Source: Allobosea lupini (GTDB lineage: Bacteria; Pseudomonadota; Alphaproteobacteria; Rhizobiales; Beijerinckiaceae). Taken from it: DNA of 64,000 nt. Made by a program: the position numbers and the translations under genes. This document shows positions 35,928-44,775 of the stretch, piece after piece (position 1 is the first letter of the stretch; each line of letters opens with the position of its first letter). The DNA is taken from NCBI RefSeq assembly GCF_900109525.1, contig NZ_FOAN01000010.1, positions 155,039 through 219,038 of the forward strand, given 5' to 3'. Below the pieces are notes generated by a model that ran no database searches, was not told where the DNA came from, and worked only from the letters and a program-made list of their open reading frames with translations.

Positions 35928-37001
35928 ATGGTTGGCGAGATGACATCTCTTGATCGCCGCATGCTCTTTGACGCGGGGCTCATTCCTGGAATGCGGGAAC
36001 GCCTGGCGGACGGCTATGCCCGGTTTCGAACAGCGCAGGCGCACGCTATCGCAGTGGCGGCACCGCCGGAGGTTGGCGGCCAACTCGGGGATTATCGAGT
36101 ACGTGATTGTCCTTGCTGCGGTGCCGCCCCGCCCGAGGAAGCGGTGTTGCGCAACCACGGAATCGATGTCGTGACATGCCGCGAATGCAGTCTGACCTAT
36201 TCTAAGCAAGTTATGGATGAACGCGCAGACGCGGCGCGGTATCAGGCCTCCGACCTCGATATAGAGTCTATGCGCCTGCGTTGTTCGGGGCCCTATCTCG
36301 AGCTGGAAAGCGCGCGCGCCCAGTATTACCTGGATTGCCTGGAGCAATGGTCGCCAGGTATCGGTACGCTTCTCGACATTGGCTGCGGGACAGGGACAAC
36401 TCTGGTCGAAGCAAAGGCGCGGGGATGGAAAGTGTTGGGCCTGGAGCCCGGCAACGCGCCTGTCCAGGTGGCGCGTGAAAGGCTGGGCGAGGGTTCTGGT
36501 CACTCTGTTATTCAGGGCTATTTTCCCAAAGACCTGCCCGCGGACCGGCCGTTATTCGATGCCATTTCGATTCTGGATGTGCTTGAGCACTTCGTCGACC
36601 CGATCGGCTTTTTGAAGTTGATCAGGCGCCATCTTCTGCCTAGCGGACGGTTATTCGTGCAGGTGCCGAACTGGGACAGTCTGCTTGTTCAACTTGAAGG
36701 CACGGCCAGTTCGGTTATCTGCACGGGCCACTGGACCTATTTTAACCCGACGACATTGCCAGACGTGCTGGCACGGGCCGGATTCGACACTCTTCATGTC
36801 GAAACGGTGGTCAGCGAGATCGATCGGATCGCTGCGTTTTCGGACGAAGCCAAGAGCGCAGCGGTTGGAAAGCTGAGGCCGACCGAAGGCAACATAGCGT
36901 GGCCAGATGACAATGGCCCCCAAAGCGCGGCGCTGCTACATCGACTGGGGCTGGGCTATAAGTTGATCGGCGTTTTTGCACCGTCGACGCAGCGCGGGTA
37001 G
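35928..37001 (+). CDS. methyltransferase with N-terminal zinc motif
   Basis: A 357-residue protein. A zinc-binding knuckle (DCPCCG at about 60-65 and CRECSLTYS at about 84-92) precedes a class I methylase core with LLDIGCGTGTTLVEAKARG and AISILDVLEHFVDPI. This Methyltransf_23 form with a metal knuckle is common in surface glycan clusters (TylF- or C-methyltransferase-like). The start abuts the stop codon of the preceding gene. It closes the run of ten co-directional genes. Confidence 0.8.
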   Translation: MVGEMTSLDRRMLFDAGLIPGMRERLADGYARFRTAQAHAIAVAAPPEVGGQLGDYRVRDCPCCGAAPPEEAVLRNHGIDVVTCRECSLTYSKQVMDERADAARYQASDLDIESMRLRCSGPYLELESARAQYYLDCLEQWSPGIGTLLDIGCGTGTTLVEAKARGWKVLGLEPGNAPVQVARERLGEGSGHSVIQGYFPKDLPADRPLFDAISILDVLEHFVDPIGFLKLIRRHLLPSGRLFVQVPNWDSLLVQLEGTASSVICTGHWTYFNPTTLPDVLARAGFDTLHVETVVSEIDRIAAFSDEAKSAAVGKLRPTEGNIAWPDDNGPQSAALLHRLGLGYKLIGVFAPSTQRG

Positions 37002-37147
37002 CTGCGTTATCCCTGGTTCATGATCCATTTGAAGTTCATTCTCCGCTCTCGCGTGAATCAGGCATCAAGTGCAGCCGCGTTCGGGCACGCGAACTATCGC
37101 GTTATTGAAGCGACCTGAGTGAGAGGTCGCAGGTCACCTTTCGTCCA

Positions 37148-37159
37148 AGGCCTCCAAAT
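37148..37159. other. possible distal attachment-site half of the island
   Basis: AGGCCTCCAA occurs here and also at the 3' end of tRNA-Cys (26836-26845). The match extends only loosely beyond ten bases. It lies just past the last cluster gene and before chromosomal genes, where an att repeat would be expected. Confidence 0.3.
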
Positions 37160-37195
37160 TCCATTGCGGCGACGACAGATGCGCTGCGTTGATGC

Positions 37196-37705
37196 TCAGA
37201 CTCCGTAGACGAGATAGAGTATCGCCAGGGCCCCGCCCGAGAGCAGGCTGAGCTTGCCTGTCCGGCTGCGCAGGAAGGCCTCCACTGCGCGTGCGAGCGC
37301 CGCAAGGGCGAAGGCCGCGGCGATGAACGATCCAACCGCGAGCGCGGTGAAGGCGATGACCTTCCAGGCGGGGGCGGCGCCACCGGCGATCAGCAGCCAG
37401 TCCACCACGATGCAGAGCGCCAGCAGTTTCAGCGCGGCCTGCCAGCGCTCGGCCCGGGTCGGCGGCTTGCGTATCGTGGTCCGTTTGCGGGCGCGTGAGG
37501 AGGCGCTGCGAGCAGGAGAGCCGAAGGCGGGCAACGCTGCGGGCGCCCTGTCGGGGATGGCCCGAATATCCCGGGCCCAGCTCTCGGATATGCGGGCCTG
37601 ATCGCGGAGGATCTGGTCGTTGACCCGGTTCAGGTCGTCGAAGAAGCGATCCTGCCGGTTGATCTCCGGGCTCTTGTAGGGATCTTCGCCAGGCGCATAC
37701 CACAT
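37196..37705 (-). CDS. membrane protein of unknown function
   Basis: A 169-residue protein. A polar, arginine-rich N-terminal region of about 90 residues (SSRARKRTTIRKP) precedes three hydrophobic segments near residues 90-112, 115-140 and 150-167. No family recognised. It starts at ATG 37705. Nothing nearby shows its role. Confidence 0.6.
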   Translation of the reverse strand: MWYAPGEDPYKSPEINRQDRFFDDLNRVNDQILRDQARISESWARDIRAIPDRAPAALPAFGSPARSASSRARKRTTIRKPPTRAERWQAALKLLALCIVVDWLLIAGGAAPAWKVIAFTALAVGSFIAAAFALAALARAVEAFLRSRTGKLSLLSGGALAILYLVYGV

Positions 37706-37952
37706 GCTCGGCCCCCGTCGTTCGGTTCTGTCGCGAATCCTCGATATCGGCAGTCGAACGAGGCTTGCGGGCGGCAGAGGCGGTTTCGCACGTTTCGCAC
37801 TGCGGCTATTCCCGCCGCTGTCCGCCGATGCCGGCGCGCTCGCAGATGGGGCTGGCCGGATCGACCGGGCGTAGATGGGAAACTCCGGCTCGCGGCGGCC
37901 GGCTTGCCTGCCGAGGTGACATGCTTCCCGCCTCCTTAGCCTCGGCCTGCTG

Positions 37953-38543
37953 TCAGAAGGTATAGCCGATGCGGATGCCGTAATTGGTCAGACCCTGGTT
38001 TGCATGGCAGGTGTTCGCATTGGAGATATGCTCCACCGTCGCCATGATCGACCAGTTAGCGTCTAAACGGTAGCCGAGCGACCCCGTCGCGCGGATGAGC
38101 GGCGAGCAGCCGAGGCTCAAGCGGTCGAACCGCGGGAAACGGCCGGTCTCGCCGTTGTGCAGGGCACCGCCGAGACTGCCCTCGACGAAGACGGAGCGCG
38201 TGATGTCATAGGTCCAGGTGAAACCGGCATAGAGCTGGCTGGTGTCACCGGCCGTATTCAGCGTTCCGCCGAGATGCAGACGCGGGACCAGGAAAGCCAT
38301 CAACGGATCGGCGGGCTGGAACGGCTTCGAAAACAGCAGCTCGCCATTGATGTCGACCGAGCCGCTTTCCCGCGTTCCTGGCCCATGTGCGAAGACGCCG
38401 CCCCGGATTTCGGAAACCAGCGATCGAGCGACGGCCGGCGGAGCGTAGGCAAGCGGGTTCGCCAAATCCGCGGCGGAGACGTCGAAAGACAGACCAGTCA
38501 GCAGGCAAAGACAGACCACAAGGCAAGTGAGCGCATGGCGCAT
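37953..38543 (-). CDS. acyloxyacyl hydrolase, PagL-like lipid A deacylase
   Basis: A 196-residue outer-membrane beta-barrel protein with a signal peptide (SFDVSAAD). The C-terminal EHISNANTC motif carries the catalytic histidine 172 and serine 174 of the PagL family, and the final YGIRIGYTF strand ends in phenylalanine, as in outer-membrane proteins. It removes an acyl chain from lipid A. The glutamate of the PagL triad is not obvious, so its exact chemistry is uncertain. Confidence 0.8.
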   Translation of the reverse strand: MRHALTCLVVCLCLLTGLSFDVSAADLANPLAYAPPAVARSLVSEIRGGVFAHGPGTRESGSVDINGELLFSKPFQPADPLMAFLVPRLHLGGTLNTAGDTSQLYAGFTWTYDITRSVFVEGSLGGALHNGETGRFPRFDRLSLGCSPLIRATGSLGYRLDANWSIMATVEHISNANTCHANQGLTNYGIRIGYTF

Positions 38544-38679
38544 CGGCAGAATCCCGGTGAGCCCCCCGAGGGAAGGTTAACGCGGCTTCCGGCCAAGGGA
38601 ATCCTCGTAGAGGCTGGCAGATCCTATTGCGCTCACCTGTTGCCGATTTGCCGCGCCGGCGGTGGCCGGACACAACTGC

Positions 38680-38991
38680 TTAACTTTGGCGCCGCCGCCT
38701 GACGCGCTCCAGCAACCCAAGGCACCAGTGGGCGAAACGTGCCATCGGCCGCTGCAGCGGCGGTATGTCGGCCGCCAGCAGCATCAGGCCGAGCGGCAGC
38801 ATCCAGGCGCCGAGAATCGGCAGGAACGAGAAGACGCCGCCGATCATCAGCGCGAGCCCGGCCGGAAGCCTGATCAGGCGTGAATCGGGATGGCGTAGCC
38901 AGCGCATCGCCCTGGCGAGTCGGGGAGGAAGCTCGGCCTCGATCCGCCTGAAGGCGATCCGCAGTTCCTGCCGCGCGGTTGGAGAACTCAT
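38680..38991 (-). CDS. small membrane protein
   Basis: A 103-residue protein. A basic N-terminal part (RIAFRRIEAELPPRLARAMR) precedes one hydrophobic hairpin (AGLALMIGGVFSFLPILGAW and LPLGLMLLAADI). A basic, arginine-rich tail follows. ATG 38991 has GAGGTGAC immediately upstream. Resembles small alphaproteobacterial proteins of unknown role that may bind envelope polysaccharide machinery; no named family. Confidence 0.65.
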   Translation of the reverse strand: MSSPTARQELRIAFRRIEAELPPRLARAMRWLRHPDSRLIRLPAGLALMIGGVFSFLPILGAWMLPLGLMLLAADIPPLQRPMARFAHWCLGLLERVRRRRQS

Positions 38992-39342
38992 GTCACCTCG
39001 GTCATGCCGCCACCCGACGCAAACGCGCGGCCGAGGCGATGGTTCGTCGCTTACCATCATGCAGGCGATTTGGCTCGGCGACACGATCGACGCCCCGAAG
39101 GTCCATGACTTCGCGCTTGCGATGGGCGGCCGACACGTGAAGACGGGGCGGGGGCCGGTCCGAGACGGGAGGTCTCGCCAGACCGATGACTTTGGGGAAG
39201 ATTTGGGCTTTTCCTTGCGGGATCGCGAGGTTAGCCTTGCTATCCGGCCAGCATTCCGTGGTCGGTGCCGTAGCGGACGATGCCGGGCCGAGGGGGAAGG
39301 CCGGGGCACGCCGGCAAATCGCGTGGCTGGCCGAGGACTTTG
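38992..39342. other. intergenic region before the LuxR-type gene
   Basis: 351 bp with several partial frames but no convincing gene. Divergent promoters for the flanking genes should be here. I see nothing else. Confidence 0.35.
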
Positions 39343-40467
39343 ATGGCGCGGGCGAATCTCGACACGGTGACCAGCGCTGTCGATGGACTTTTGGATGCGG
39401 CGCTCGATTTCGAGCAGATGCCCGGCGCGATCGAGCAGGTGCGCAAGCTGTTCAACGGCTCGAAGGCTTGTCTTGGCCACTTTGGCCCAGACACCCACCC
39501 AGCGGACTCGATCACCAACAATTCCGATCCGGAGCTCGATGCGTTCTGCTACCGCGAACTGATGACTGAAGCGCAGTCCTTCATCGCTCAAGTGGCAGGG
39601 GTGCCTGTAGGGACCGTCTATCGGGATCATGCCCTGTTCGGTGATGAGCTTCGCTCAAACCGCTTCTGGCGGGAATGGATGGCGCCGCAGGACATGTATG
39701 GCGGGATGGCCAGCCGCGTGCTGGAGGCCGGTCCCTCCTTCTGGCTTTGTGACGTGCAGCGTGGGCGCGGGCAAGAGCCCTTCGATGCCGCCGACATCGC
39801 GCTGTTCGAGCGACTGATGCCGGTGATGCGGCGCGTGACGCAGCTGCGCCAGCAACTCGGTCGCCTCAGCATCGAGCGTGACATGGCGCGGCGGGCGCTC
39901 GACGAGCTGTCGCTCGCCATCATCATCGTCGATCGTAGTCTGCAGCTGGCCTATGCGAACGCCGTTGGCGAAGAGTTGCTGGCCACTCCCGACAGCCCGC
40001 TCGGTCTGCGCGGCGGCAAGCTGCATGCGCGTGCGCCCTCCGAGCAAGGTCGCCTGAAGGATCTGGTAACCGAGGCAGGCGACCGCACTGCCATGCGGGG
40101 GCAGATGCTGCTGACGGCGCGCAATCCGGACGCGCGCGACATTTCCCTCGCGGTGACGCCGCTGTCCCCGGCTTACGCCCTGTCCGGGCGCGTGAACGAT
40201 GTGATGATCGTGGCGCGCGCGGTCGAGCCGGCCAGCGGCGGTCTCATCGCGGCAAGGCAGATGTTCGACCTGACGGAGGCCGAGGCCAAGCTGGCGCTGG
40301 GGCTGGCCTCAGGACTGTCATTGGCCGAGGTCGCACAGGGACAGGGCATCAGGATGACGACGGCGCGCACCCATCTGGCGCGAGTCTTCTCAAAGACGGG
40401 GACTCGGCAGCAAAGTCAGGTCGCCGCCCTGCTGCGTGCGGCGGAGCTGCCGCTTCGCAGGCCATAG
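39343..40467 (+). CDS. LuxR-family HTH transcriptional regulator
   Basis: A 374-residue regulator. The N-terminal two thirds have an ill-defined sensor region with a PAS-like core near residues 180-290 (LSLAIIIVDRSLQLAYANA). The C-terminal helix-turn-helix, LTEAEAKLALGLASGLSLAE to RTHLARVFSKTGT, is the GerE/LuxR type. The start at ATG 39343 gives the first plausible methionine. No ligand is known. Confidence 0.82.
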   Translation: MARANLDTVTSAVDGLLDAALDFEQMPGAIEQVRKLFNGSKACLGHFGPDTHPADSITNNSDPELDAFCYRELMTEAQSFIAQVAGVPVGTVYRDHALFGDELRSNRFWREWMAPQDMYGGMASRVLEAGPSFWLCDVQRGRGQEPFDAADIALFERLMPVMRRVTQLRQQLGRLSIERDMARRALDELSLAIIIVDRSLQLAYANAVGEELLATPDSPLGLRGGKLHARAPSEQGRLKDLVTEAGDRTAMRGQMLLTARNPDARDISLAVTPLSPAYALSGRVNDVMIVARAVEPASGGLIAARQMFDLTEAEAKLALGLASGLSLAEVAQGQGIRMTTARTHLARVFSKTGTRQQSQVAALLRAAELPLRRP

Positions 40468-40597
40468 GGCGGGGCCTCCACCGCGGCTGAGGCCGGCTTG
40501 CGCTACCGCGGCGACTTGCCTTTTGCCGCCGCCTCGCCCAAAACCCGCGGGCAGGGTCGAGGCGTTCGTTCGGGCGCCTTCCTCCGGAGATTTGAGC

Positions 40598-41239
40598 ATG
40601 AGCAGCTTCGCCGAACTGCGGCGCATGATGGTCGATTGCCAGTTGCGCACCTATGACGTGACCGATCGGGCCGTGCTCGCCGCGGCCGACACGGTGCCGC
40701 GCGAGGCATTCCTGCCGGGCGAACTCTCGCATCTGGCCTATCTCGACCGTCAGGAGCCGCTGCCGGGGACGAGCCGGGCCTTGCCGGCGCCGATGGTGAC
40801 GGCGCGGATGATCCAGGTGCTCGACCTGCAGCCTGGCGAGGAAGCCCTCGAATACGGCGGTGGCTCGGGCTATGGCGCGGCGCTGATGGCGGCGATGGGC
40901 GCCAAGACGACGCTGCTGGAGCCGGACGAGGCTGCCCTGGCACTGGCGCGCGCCGCTTTCGCGCAGCCTGGCGTGCCGGCTGTCGAACTGCTCGCGAAGC
41001 TGCCGGAGCACAGGCAGTTCGACGCGGTGCTGGTCAGCGGTGCCTGCGAGACGCAGCCAGAGGCGCTCTTCCGTCATGTCCGCCAGGACGGACGGCTGAT
41101 CGTCGTCGAAGGAGTGGGGCGCGCGGCGCGCGTCATGCTCCACCGCAAGGTGGGCGAATCGCTCTCCGGCAGGCCGGTCTTCGACGCGGCAGCGCCGATT
41201 CTTCGCGAGTTCCGCAAGGCTGAGGTGTTCGCGCTGTGA
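40598..41239 (+). CDS. protein-L-isoaspartate O-methyltransferase-like protein
   Basis: A 213-residue class I methyltransferase of the PCMT type. Motif I reads ALEYGGGSGYGAALMAAMG. The N-terminal RRMMVDCQLRTYDVTD segment is typical of the alphaproteobacterial form that is followed by tolC. It lacks the full repair-enzyme signature of Pcm. ATG 40598 follows CCGGAGA. A strong terminator follows. Confidence 0.83.
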   Translation: MSSFAELRRMMVDCQLRTYDVTDRAVLAAADTVPREAFLPGELSHLAYLDRQEPLPGTSRALPAPMVTARMIQVLDLQPGEEALEYGGGSGYGAALMAAMGAKTTLLEPDEAALALARAAFAQPGVPAVELLAKLPEHRQFDAVLVSGACETQPEALFRHVRQDGRLIVVEGVGRAARVMLHRKVGESLSGRPVFDAAAPILREFRKAEVFAL

Positions 41240-41247
41240 AGGCAAGG

Positions 41248-41267
41248 CCGGCCTCGAGGCCGGTTTT
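41248..41267 (+). terminator. rho-independent terminator
   Basis: A perfect 16-base palindrome, CCGGCCTCGAGGCCGG, followed by TTTT, starts nine bases after the PIMT stop codon. It should end that transcript before tolC. Confidence 0.8.
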
Positions 41268-41458
41268 CCCCAGAAGGGCTAGCCCGTCGGTACTAATCCC
41301 GGCGGGAGTGTCGCATTTTTGCGGCAGTTGCGAATTGAAAAGCGGCCGGTTCCTCTCGCATCATTGGCGAGACGGGCTGCGAAGCTTATGATTTTAAATC
41401 GAGTGCCGAGGCTGGGGCGATGCCTGGGCGTGACTAGAGTCCGCACAAGAGGCGTCCA

Positions 41459-42871
41459 GTGATTGTAACGCGACCGACCTTGAAGAAGACCGCGAGCCGG
41501 CTGCTGCTCGCCGGCATGCTGGGAGCCGTGACGGGCTCGCCGGCGCTGGCGCAGACGATGGAAGCGGCGCTGGGGCGTGCCTATGCGTCCAATCCGACGC
41601 TGAACGCACAGCGCGCCGCAGTGCGCGCCACCAACGAGAACGTGCCGCAGGCGCTCTCCGGTTACCGGCCGCGCATCACCGCATCCGCCGATATCGGCGC
41701 CAGCATCACCGAGAGCGACACGCCGGCCGGCGCACAGAGCAGCACGCACAGCCGCAATCTCTCCCGCCTCAACCCACGTGGCGCCGGCGTCCAGATCGAC
41801 CAGAACATTTTCGACAGCGGCAAGACCCGCAGCTCCGTCAGCCAGGCCGAATCGCAGGTGCTGGCGGCGCGCGCGACGCTGCGCAACACGGAACAGAACG
41901 TCCTGCTCGACGCGGCGACGTCCTATATGAACGTGCTGCGCGACACGGCGATCCTCAACCTCAACCGGAACAACGTCGAGGTTCTGGAGGAGCAGCTGCG
42001 TCAGACCAGGGATCGCTTCCAGGTCGGCGAGGTGACACGTACCGACGTGGCCCAGGCCGAGGCGCGCCTGTCCTCGGCGCAGTCGCAGGCGATCCTGGCC
42101 GAATCCAATCTCAAGACCTCGATCGCGCGCTTCCGCCAGAATGTCGGTACCGAGCCCAGGCAGCTCGCGCCCGGCCGTCCGGTCGAGAACCTGCTGCCGA
42201 AGTCGCTGCCGGCCGCGCTGAACGGCGCCTTGCAGGCGCATCCGGCGATCATCGCGGCGCTGCACGGCGTCGATGCGGCAGAGCTGCAGGTCAAGGTCAC
42301 CGAGGCGGATCTCGGTCCCACGGTTGGCGTACGCGGTCTGGTGACGCAGCGCTACGACAACCAGTTCTTCGGCGACAACCGCACCTCGGCCAGCGCGGTC
42401 GCGACCCTGACGATCCCGATCTATGAGGGCGGGCAGGTCTATTCGCGCACCCGGCAGGCCAAGGAGACGGCCGGGCAGCGCCGGATCGAGGTCGACACCT
42501 CGCGCGACACGGTGCGTGCCGCCGTCGTCTCGGCCTGGGGCGCGCATGATGCGGCCAAGGCGCAGATCACCGCCGCGCAGGCACAGGTGCAGGCTGCCGA
42601 GACTGCACTCGCCGGCGTGCGCGAAGAGGCCAAGGTCGGCCAGCGCACCACGCTCGACGTGCTGAACGCCCAGCAGGAACTGGTCAGCGCCCGCTCGACG
42701 CTGGTCACGGCACAGCGCGACCGGGTCGTGGCGTCCTACGCCGTCCTCTCCGCGATCGGCAAGCTTTCGTCCGAAACGTTGAAGCTCAGGGCCGAGCACT
42801 ACGATGCGCGCAAGCACTATGATCAGGTCAGGGGCCTGCTCTGGGGCACGCAGACGCCGGACGGACGCTGA
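41459..42871 (+). CDS. tolC: TolC family outer-membrane channel
   Basis: A 470-residue outer-membrane protein with a signal peptide (MLGAVTGSPALAQ). Two internal OEP repeats, each with two long coiled-coil helices and beta strands, begin near residues 30 and 255. The LQTRDRFQVGEVTRTDVAQAE-like helix and the second KVGQRTTLDVLNAQQEL helix are family hallmarks. It joins RND and ABC pumps at the outer membrane. The start is a GTG at 41459. popZ lies downstream on the same strand. Confidence 0.92.
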   Translation: MIVTRPTLKKTASRLLLAGMLGAVTGSPALAQTMEAALGRAYASNPTLNAQRAAVRATNENVPQALSGYRPRITASADIGASITESDTPAGAQSSTHSRNLSRLNPRGAGVQIDQNIFDSGKTRSSVSQAESQVLAARATLRNTEQNVLLDAATSYMNVLRDTAILNLNRNNVEVLEEQLRQTRDRFQVGEVTRTDVAQAEARLSSAQSQAILAESNLKTSIARFRQNVGTEPRQLAPGRPVENLLPKSLPAALNGALQAHPAIIAALHGVDAAELQVKVTEADLGPTVGVRGLVTQRYDNQFFGDNRTSASAVATLTIPIYEGGQVYSRTRQAKETAGQRRIEVDTSRDTVRAAVVSAWGAHDAAKAQITAAQAQVQAAETALAGVREEAKVGQRTTLDVLNAQQELVSARSTLVTAQRDRVVASYAVLSAIGKLSSETLKLRAEHYDARKHYDQVRGLLWGTQTPDGR

Positions 42872-42884
42872 GCCGGCGCGCTCG

Positions 42885-42919
42885 AGCATGTCCGCGCGTC
42901 TTCGAAACGCGGACATGCT
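42885..42919 (+). terminator. inverted repeat downstream of tolC
   Basis: AGCATGTCCGCG and its exact complement flank an 11-base loop, 14 bases past the tolC stop. No T-run follows, so it may be a stabilising hairpin or a terminator of the weak type. Confidence 0.55.
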
Positions 42920-43138
42920 TCCGCGCTTTGCAGCGCCGTAACCTTCCCCGCGCGTCCGGTATCCGCTTCGCTCGATCATGCTCTGAAGCCGGCGCGGCGC
43001 AGCGCCGGAGCAACACTCCGGATTTCTCCTGTGGGCCGGCCTTCAGGCGCCTTGCCTGCCGGTTTTCCGATGAAATACTCATGCAGCGGGGCGCACTGAT
43101 TCCTGAGGCGTCTCTTGCGTCGAGTGACCGGAATCAGC

Positions 43139-43750
43139 ATGAGCGCGCAGCCCAAGGCCAATGAACCTTCGATGGAGGAGATTCTCGCCTCCATCCGGCG
43201 GATCATCGCCGATGACGAGAAGCCTGCCGCGCCGCCGGAGGAAGCTGCTCCGGAGCCGGTCGCACTGGCGCCGCAGCCCGAGCCGGAACCCGAACCAGAG
43301 CCGGAGCTGATCGAGGACGACGTGCTCGACCTCGGTGCCGAGGCCGAGCGCATCGTCGAAGAGCCGGTTGACGAGCCGGTTGCGGCAGCTGCGGACGACA
43401 TCGACTTCGTCGAGCCGCAGGCAGCGGCATTGCCCGAGCCCGAACCGGAGCCGCCTCAGCCCCAGGCCTTCGTGCCGCCGCCGATCCAGCAGCCGCCGTT
43501 CCAGCAGCAGCCGGCACCGCCGATGGACATGGCAGCGCTGATTTCCGACCAGACCGGCGCAGCCGTGCACAACGCCTTCGGCGCGCTCGCCAACACCGTG
43601 CTCAGCAACAATGCGCGCACGCTGGAGGATCTGGTCAAGGACATGCTCAAGCCGATGCTCAAGACCTGGCTCGACGACAACCTGCCGGCCATGGTCGAGC
43701 GGCTGGTGCGTGCGGAGATCGAGCGCGTCGCCCGCGGCGGGCGACGCTGA
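43139..43750 (+). CDS. popZ: cell pole-organizing protein PopZ (DUF2497)
   Basis: A 203-residue, highly acidic protein. An N-terminal conserved helix EPSMEEILASIRRIIADDE and the C-terminal oligomerisation region LEDLVKDMLKPMLKTWLDDN with ERLVRAEIERVA match PopZ. The middle is a low-complexity proline- and glutamate-rich stretch with PEPEPEPEP-type repeats, as needed for condensate formation at the cell pole. It anchors ParB-bound origins and signalling proteins. ATG 43139 (MSAQP) is chosen. The position before valS is typical. Confidence 0.9.
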   Translation: MSAQPKANEPSMEEILASIRRIIADDEKPAAPPEEAAPEPVALAPQPEPEPEPEPELIEDDVLDLGAEAERIVEEPVDEPVAAAADDIDFVEPQAAALPEPEPEPPQPQAFVPPPIQQPPFQQQPAPPMDMAALISDQTGAAVHNAFGALANTVLSNNARTLEDLVKDMLKPMLKTWLDDNLPAMVERLVRAEIERVARGGRR

Positions 43751-43820
43751 GGCTTCTTGAGAATTGCCGCGCCTCTCCGAAGCACTGCAATTCTCCCGGT
43801 CTTTGCTTTATCGGAGTTTC

Positions 43821-43860
43821 TTCACGCGAGCCGGTGCCGCTTCACGCGAGCCGGTGCCGC
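43821..43860. repeat. 20-bp tandem duplication
   Basis: The 20-base unit TTCACGCGAGCCGGTGCCGC occurs twice in a row without mismatch, in the gap between popZ and the next gene. Confidence 0.95.
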
Positions 43861-43871
43861 TTCGTTCGAAA

Positions 43872-43917
43872 ATCCGACGCGATAACGACGTGATAGATCA
43901 TCGTGATCGCGTCGGAT
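43872..43917. repeat. 12-bp perfect inverted repeat
   Basis: ATCCGACGCGAT at the left and ATCGCGTCGGAT at the right are exact complements around a 22-base centre. The spacer is AT-rich for this genome. It lies between the convergent popZ and small membrane protein genes, and could end both transcripts or bind a regulator. Confidence 0.75.
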
Positions 43918-43932
43918 CAGACGTGCGATGAT

Positions 43933-44148
43933 CTAGCGGCGCCCTTTCCGGACGGGTGCCCGGCGCGGCCCGAAGGCCCCGCCTTCGTTGAGACTCTGGA
44001 TAGCGTAGCCGGCGAGCGCCATCAGCGCGGTCTGAGGGCCGAGCCGCGAGACCAGAAGCTGCATGCCGAGCGACAGGGGACGGGGGTAGCGGCCGGACGC
44101 CGCTTCCGACGCGACCCAGGCGCCGACCAGGTGAACGAGAAGTCTCAT
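43933..44148 (-). CDS. small hypothetical protein
   Basis: A 71-residue protein with a likely membrane-associated N-terminus (MRLLVHLVGAWVAS) and a basic tail. ATG 44148 has GAGGGGG five bases before. It is followed upstream by the general-stress FMN gene on the same strand, 10 bases away, so it may be a minor operon partner. No family recognised. Confidence 0.6.
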   Translation of the reverse strand: MRLLVHLVGAWVASEAASGRYPRPLSLGMQLLVSRLGPQTALMALAGYAIQSLNEGGAFGPRRAPVRKGRR

Positions 44149-44158
44149 TGTCGCCCCC

Positions 44159-44644
44159 TCAGAGCAGGACTTTGCGGTTGCTGCCGAGATCGGGCCGCGA
44201 GCCGGTGATCGCCGCGGCCGCCATCTTGACCGACGTCACGATCTTGCCAGGACTGTCCCAGAATTCAGCCAAGGTGGGCCGCACCTTGAGGACGCGAATG
44301 TTGGGATCGTCCTTGCTCTCCCAAAAGGCGCGGGCCGCCGGCGACCAGAGCTCGGCCACGCGATCGCGGTCATCCAGCAGGTTGCCCGTGCCGGTGACGG
44401 AGACATATTTGTACGATCCGTTGTCGCCGAAGCAGAGGCAGACATTCTCGTTGATCTCGATCTCGTCGTCCTTGTGGGAGCGCAGATCGGTGAGGAAATA
44501 GATCGCATCCTCGTCGCGGTGGGCGTGGGCGCTCATCGGGCGGGCGCGCAGCTGGTCGCCATTGCCGTCATGGCTGACGAGCATGCACAGGCCGATCTCC
44601 TCGATCAGCTCCCAGGCGCGGTCCTGGTCGGTCTTCCTGGTCAT
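44159..44644 (-). CDS. pyridoxamine 5'-phosphate oxidase family general stress protein
   Basis: A 161-residue flavin-binding split-barrel protein. CMLVSHDGNGDQLRARPM and the IYFLTDLRSHKDDEIEINE strands are typical of the general stress protein 26 family. ATG 44644 has a perfect AAGGAGG seven bases before. It is divergent from dps; both are stress-linked. Confidence 0.85.
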   Translation of the reverse strand: MTRKTDQDRAWELIEEIGLCMLVSHDGNGDQLRARPMSAHAHRDEDAIYFLTDLRSHKDDEIEINENVCLCFGDNGSYKYVSVTGTGNLLDDRDRVAELWSPAARAFWESKDDPNIRVLKVRPTLAEFWDSPGKIVTSVKMAAAAITGSRPDLGSNRKVLL

Positions 44645-44775
44645 CGGGGCCTCCTTACATGGTTCTATGCCCAACTGGCGTCGGGCCGGTCTGTTCCCGC
44701 GGAACGCTTGGGCAGGATCCGCGTTCGAGAGGGCATGCGGCGCCAAAGCGCGCGCCTCGTCTGGAGTGTCCCCCA

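Noticed and set aside
26854..37159. Complete prophage
   Set aside because: There are no capsid, terminase, portal or tail genes; only an integrase fragment remains.
38765..39343. Plus-strand gene overlapping the 103-residue membrane protein
   Set aside because: The minus-strand gene has a strong ribosome site and real membrane segments; the plus-strand frame has neither.
41279..42979. Long open frame opposite tolC
   Set aside because: Antisense shadow with arginine-rich composition and no motif; tolC on the plus strand is certain.
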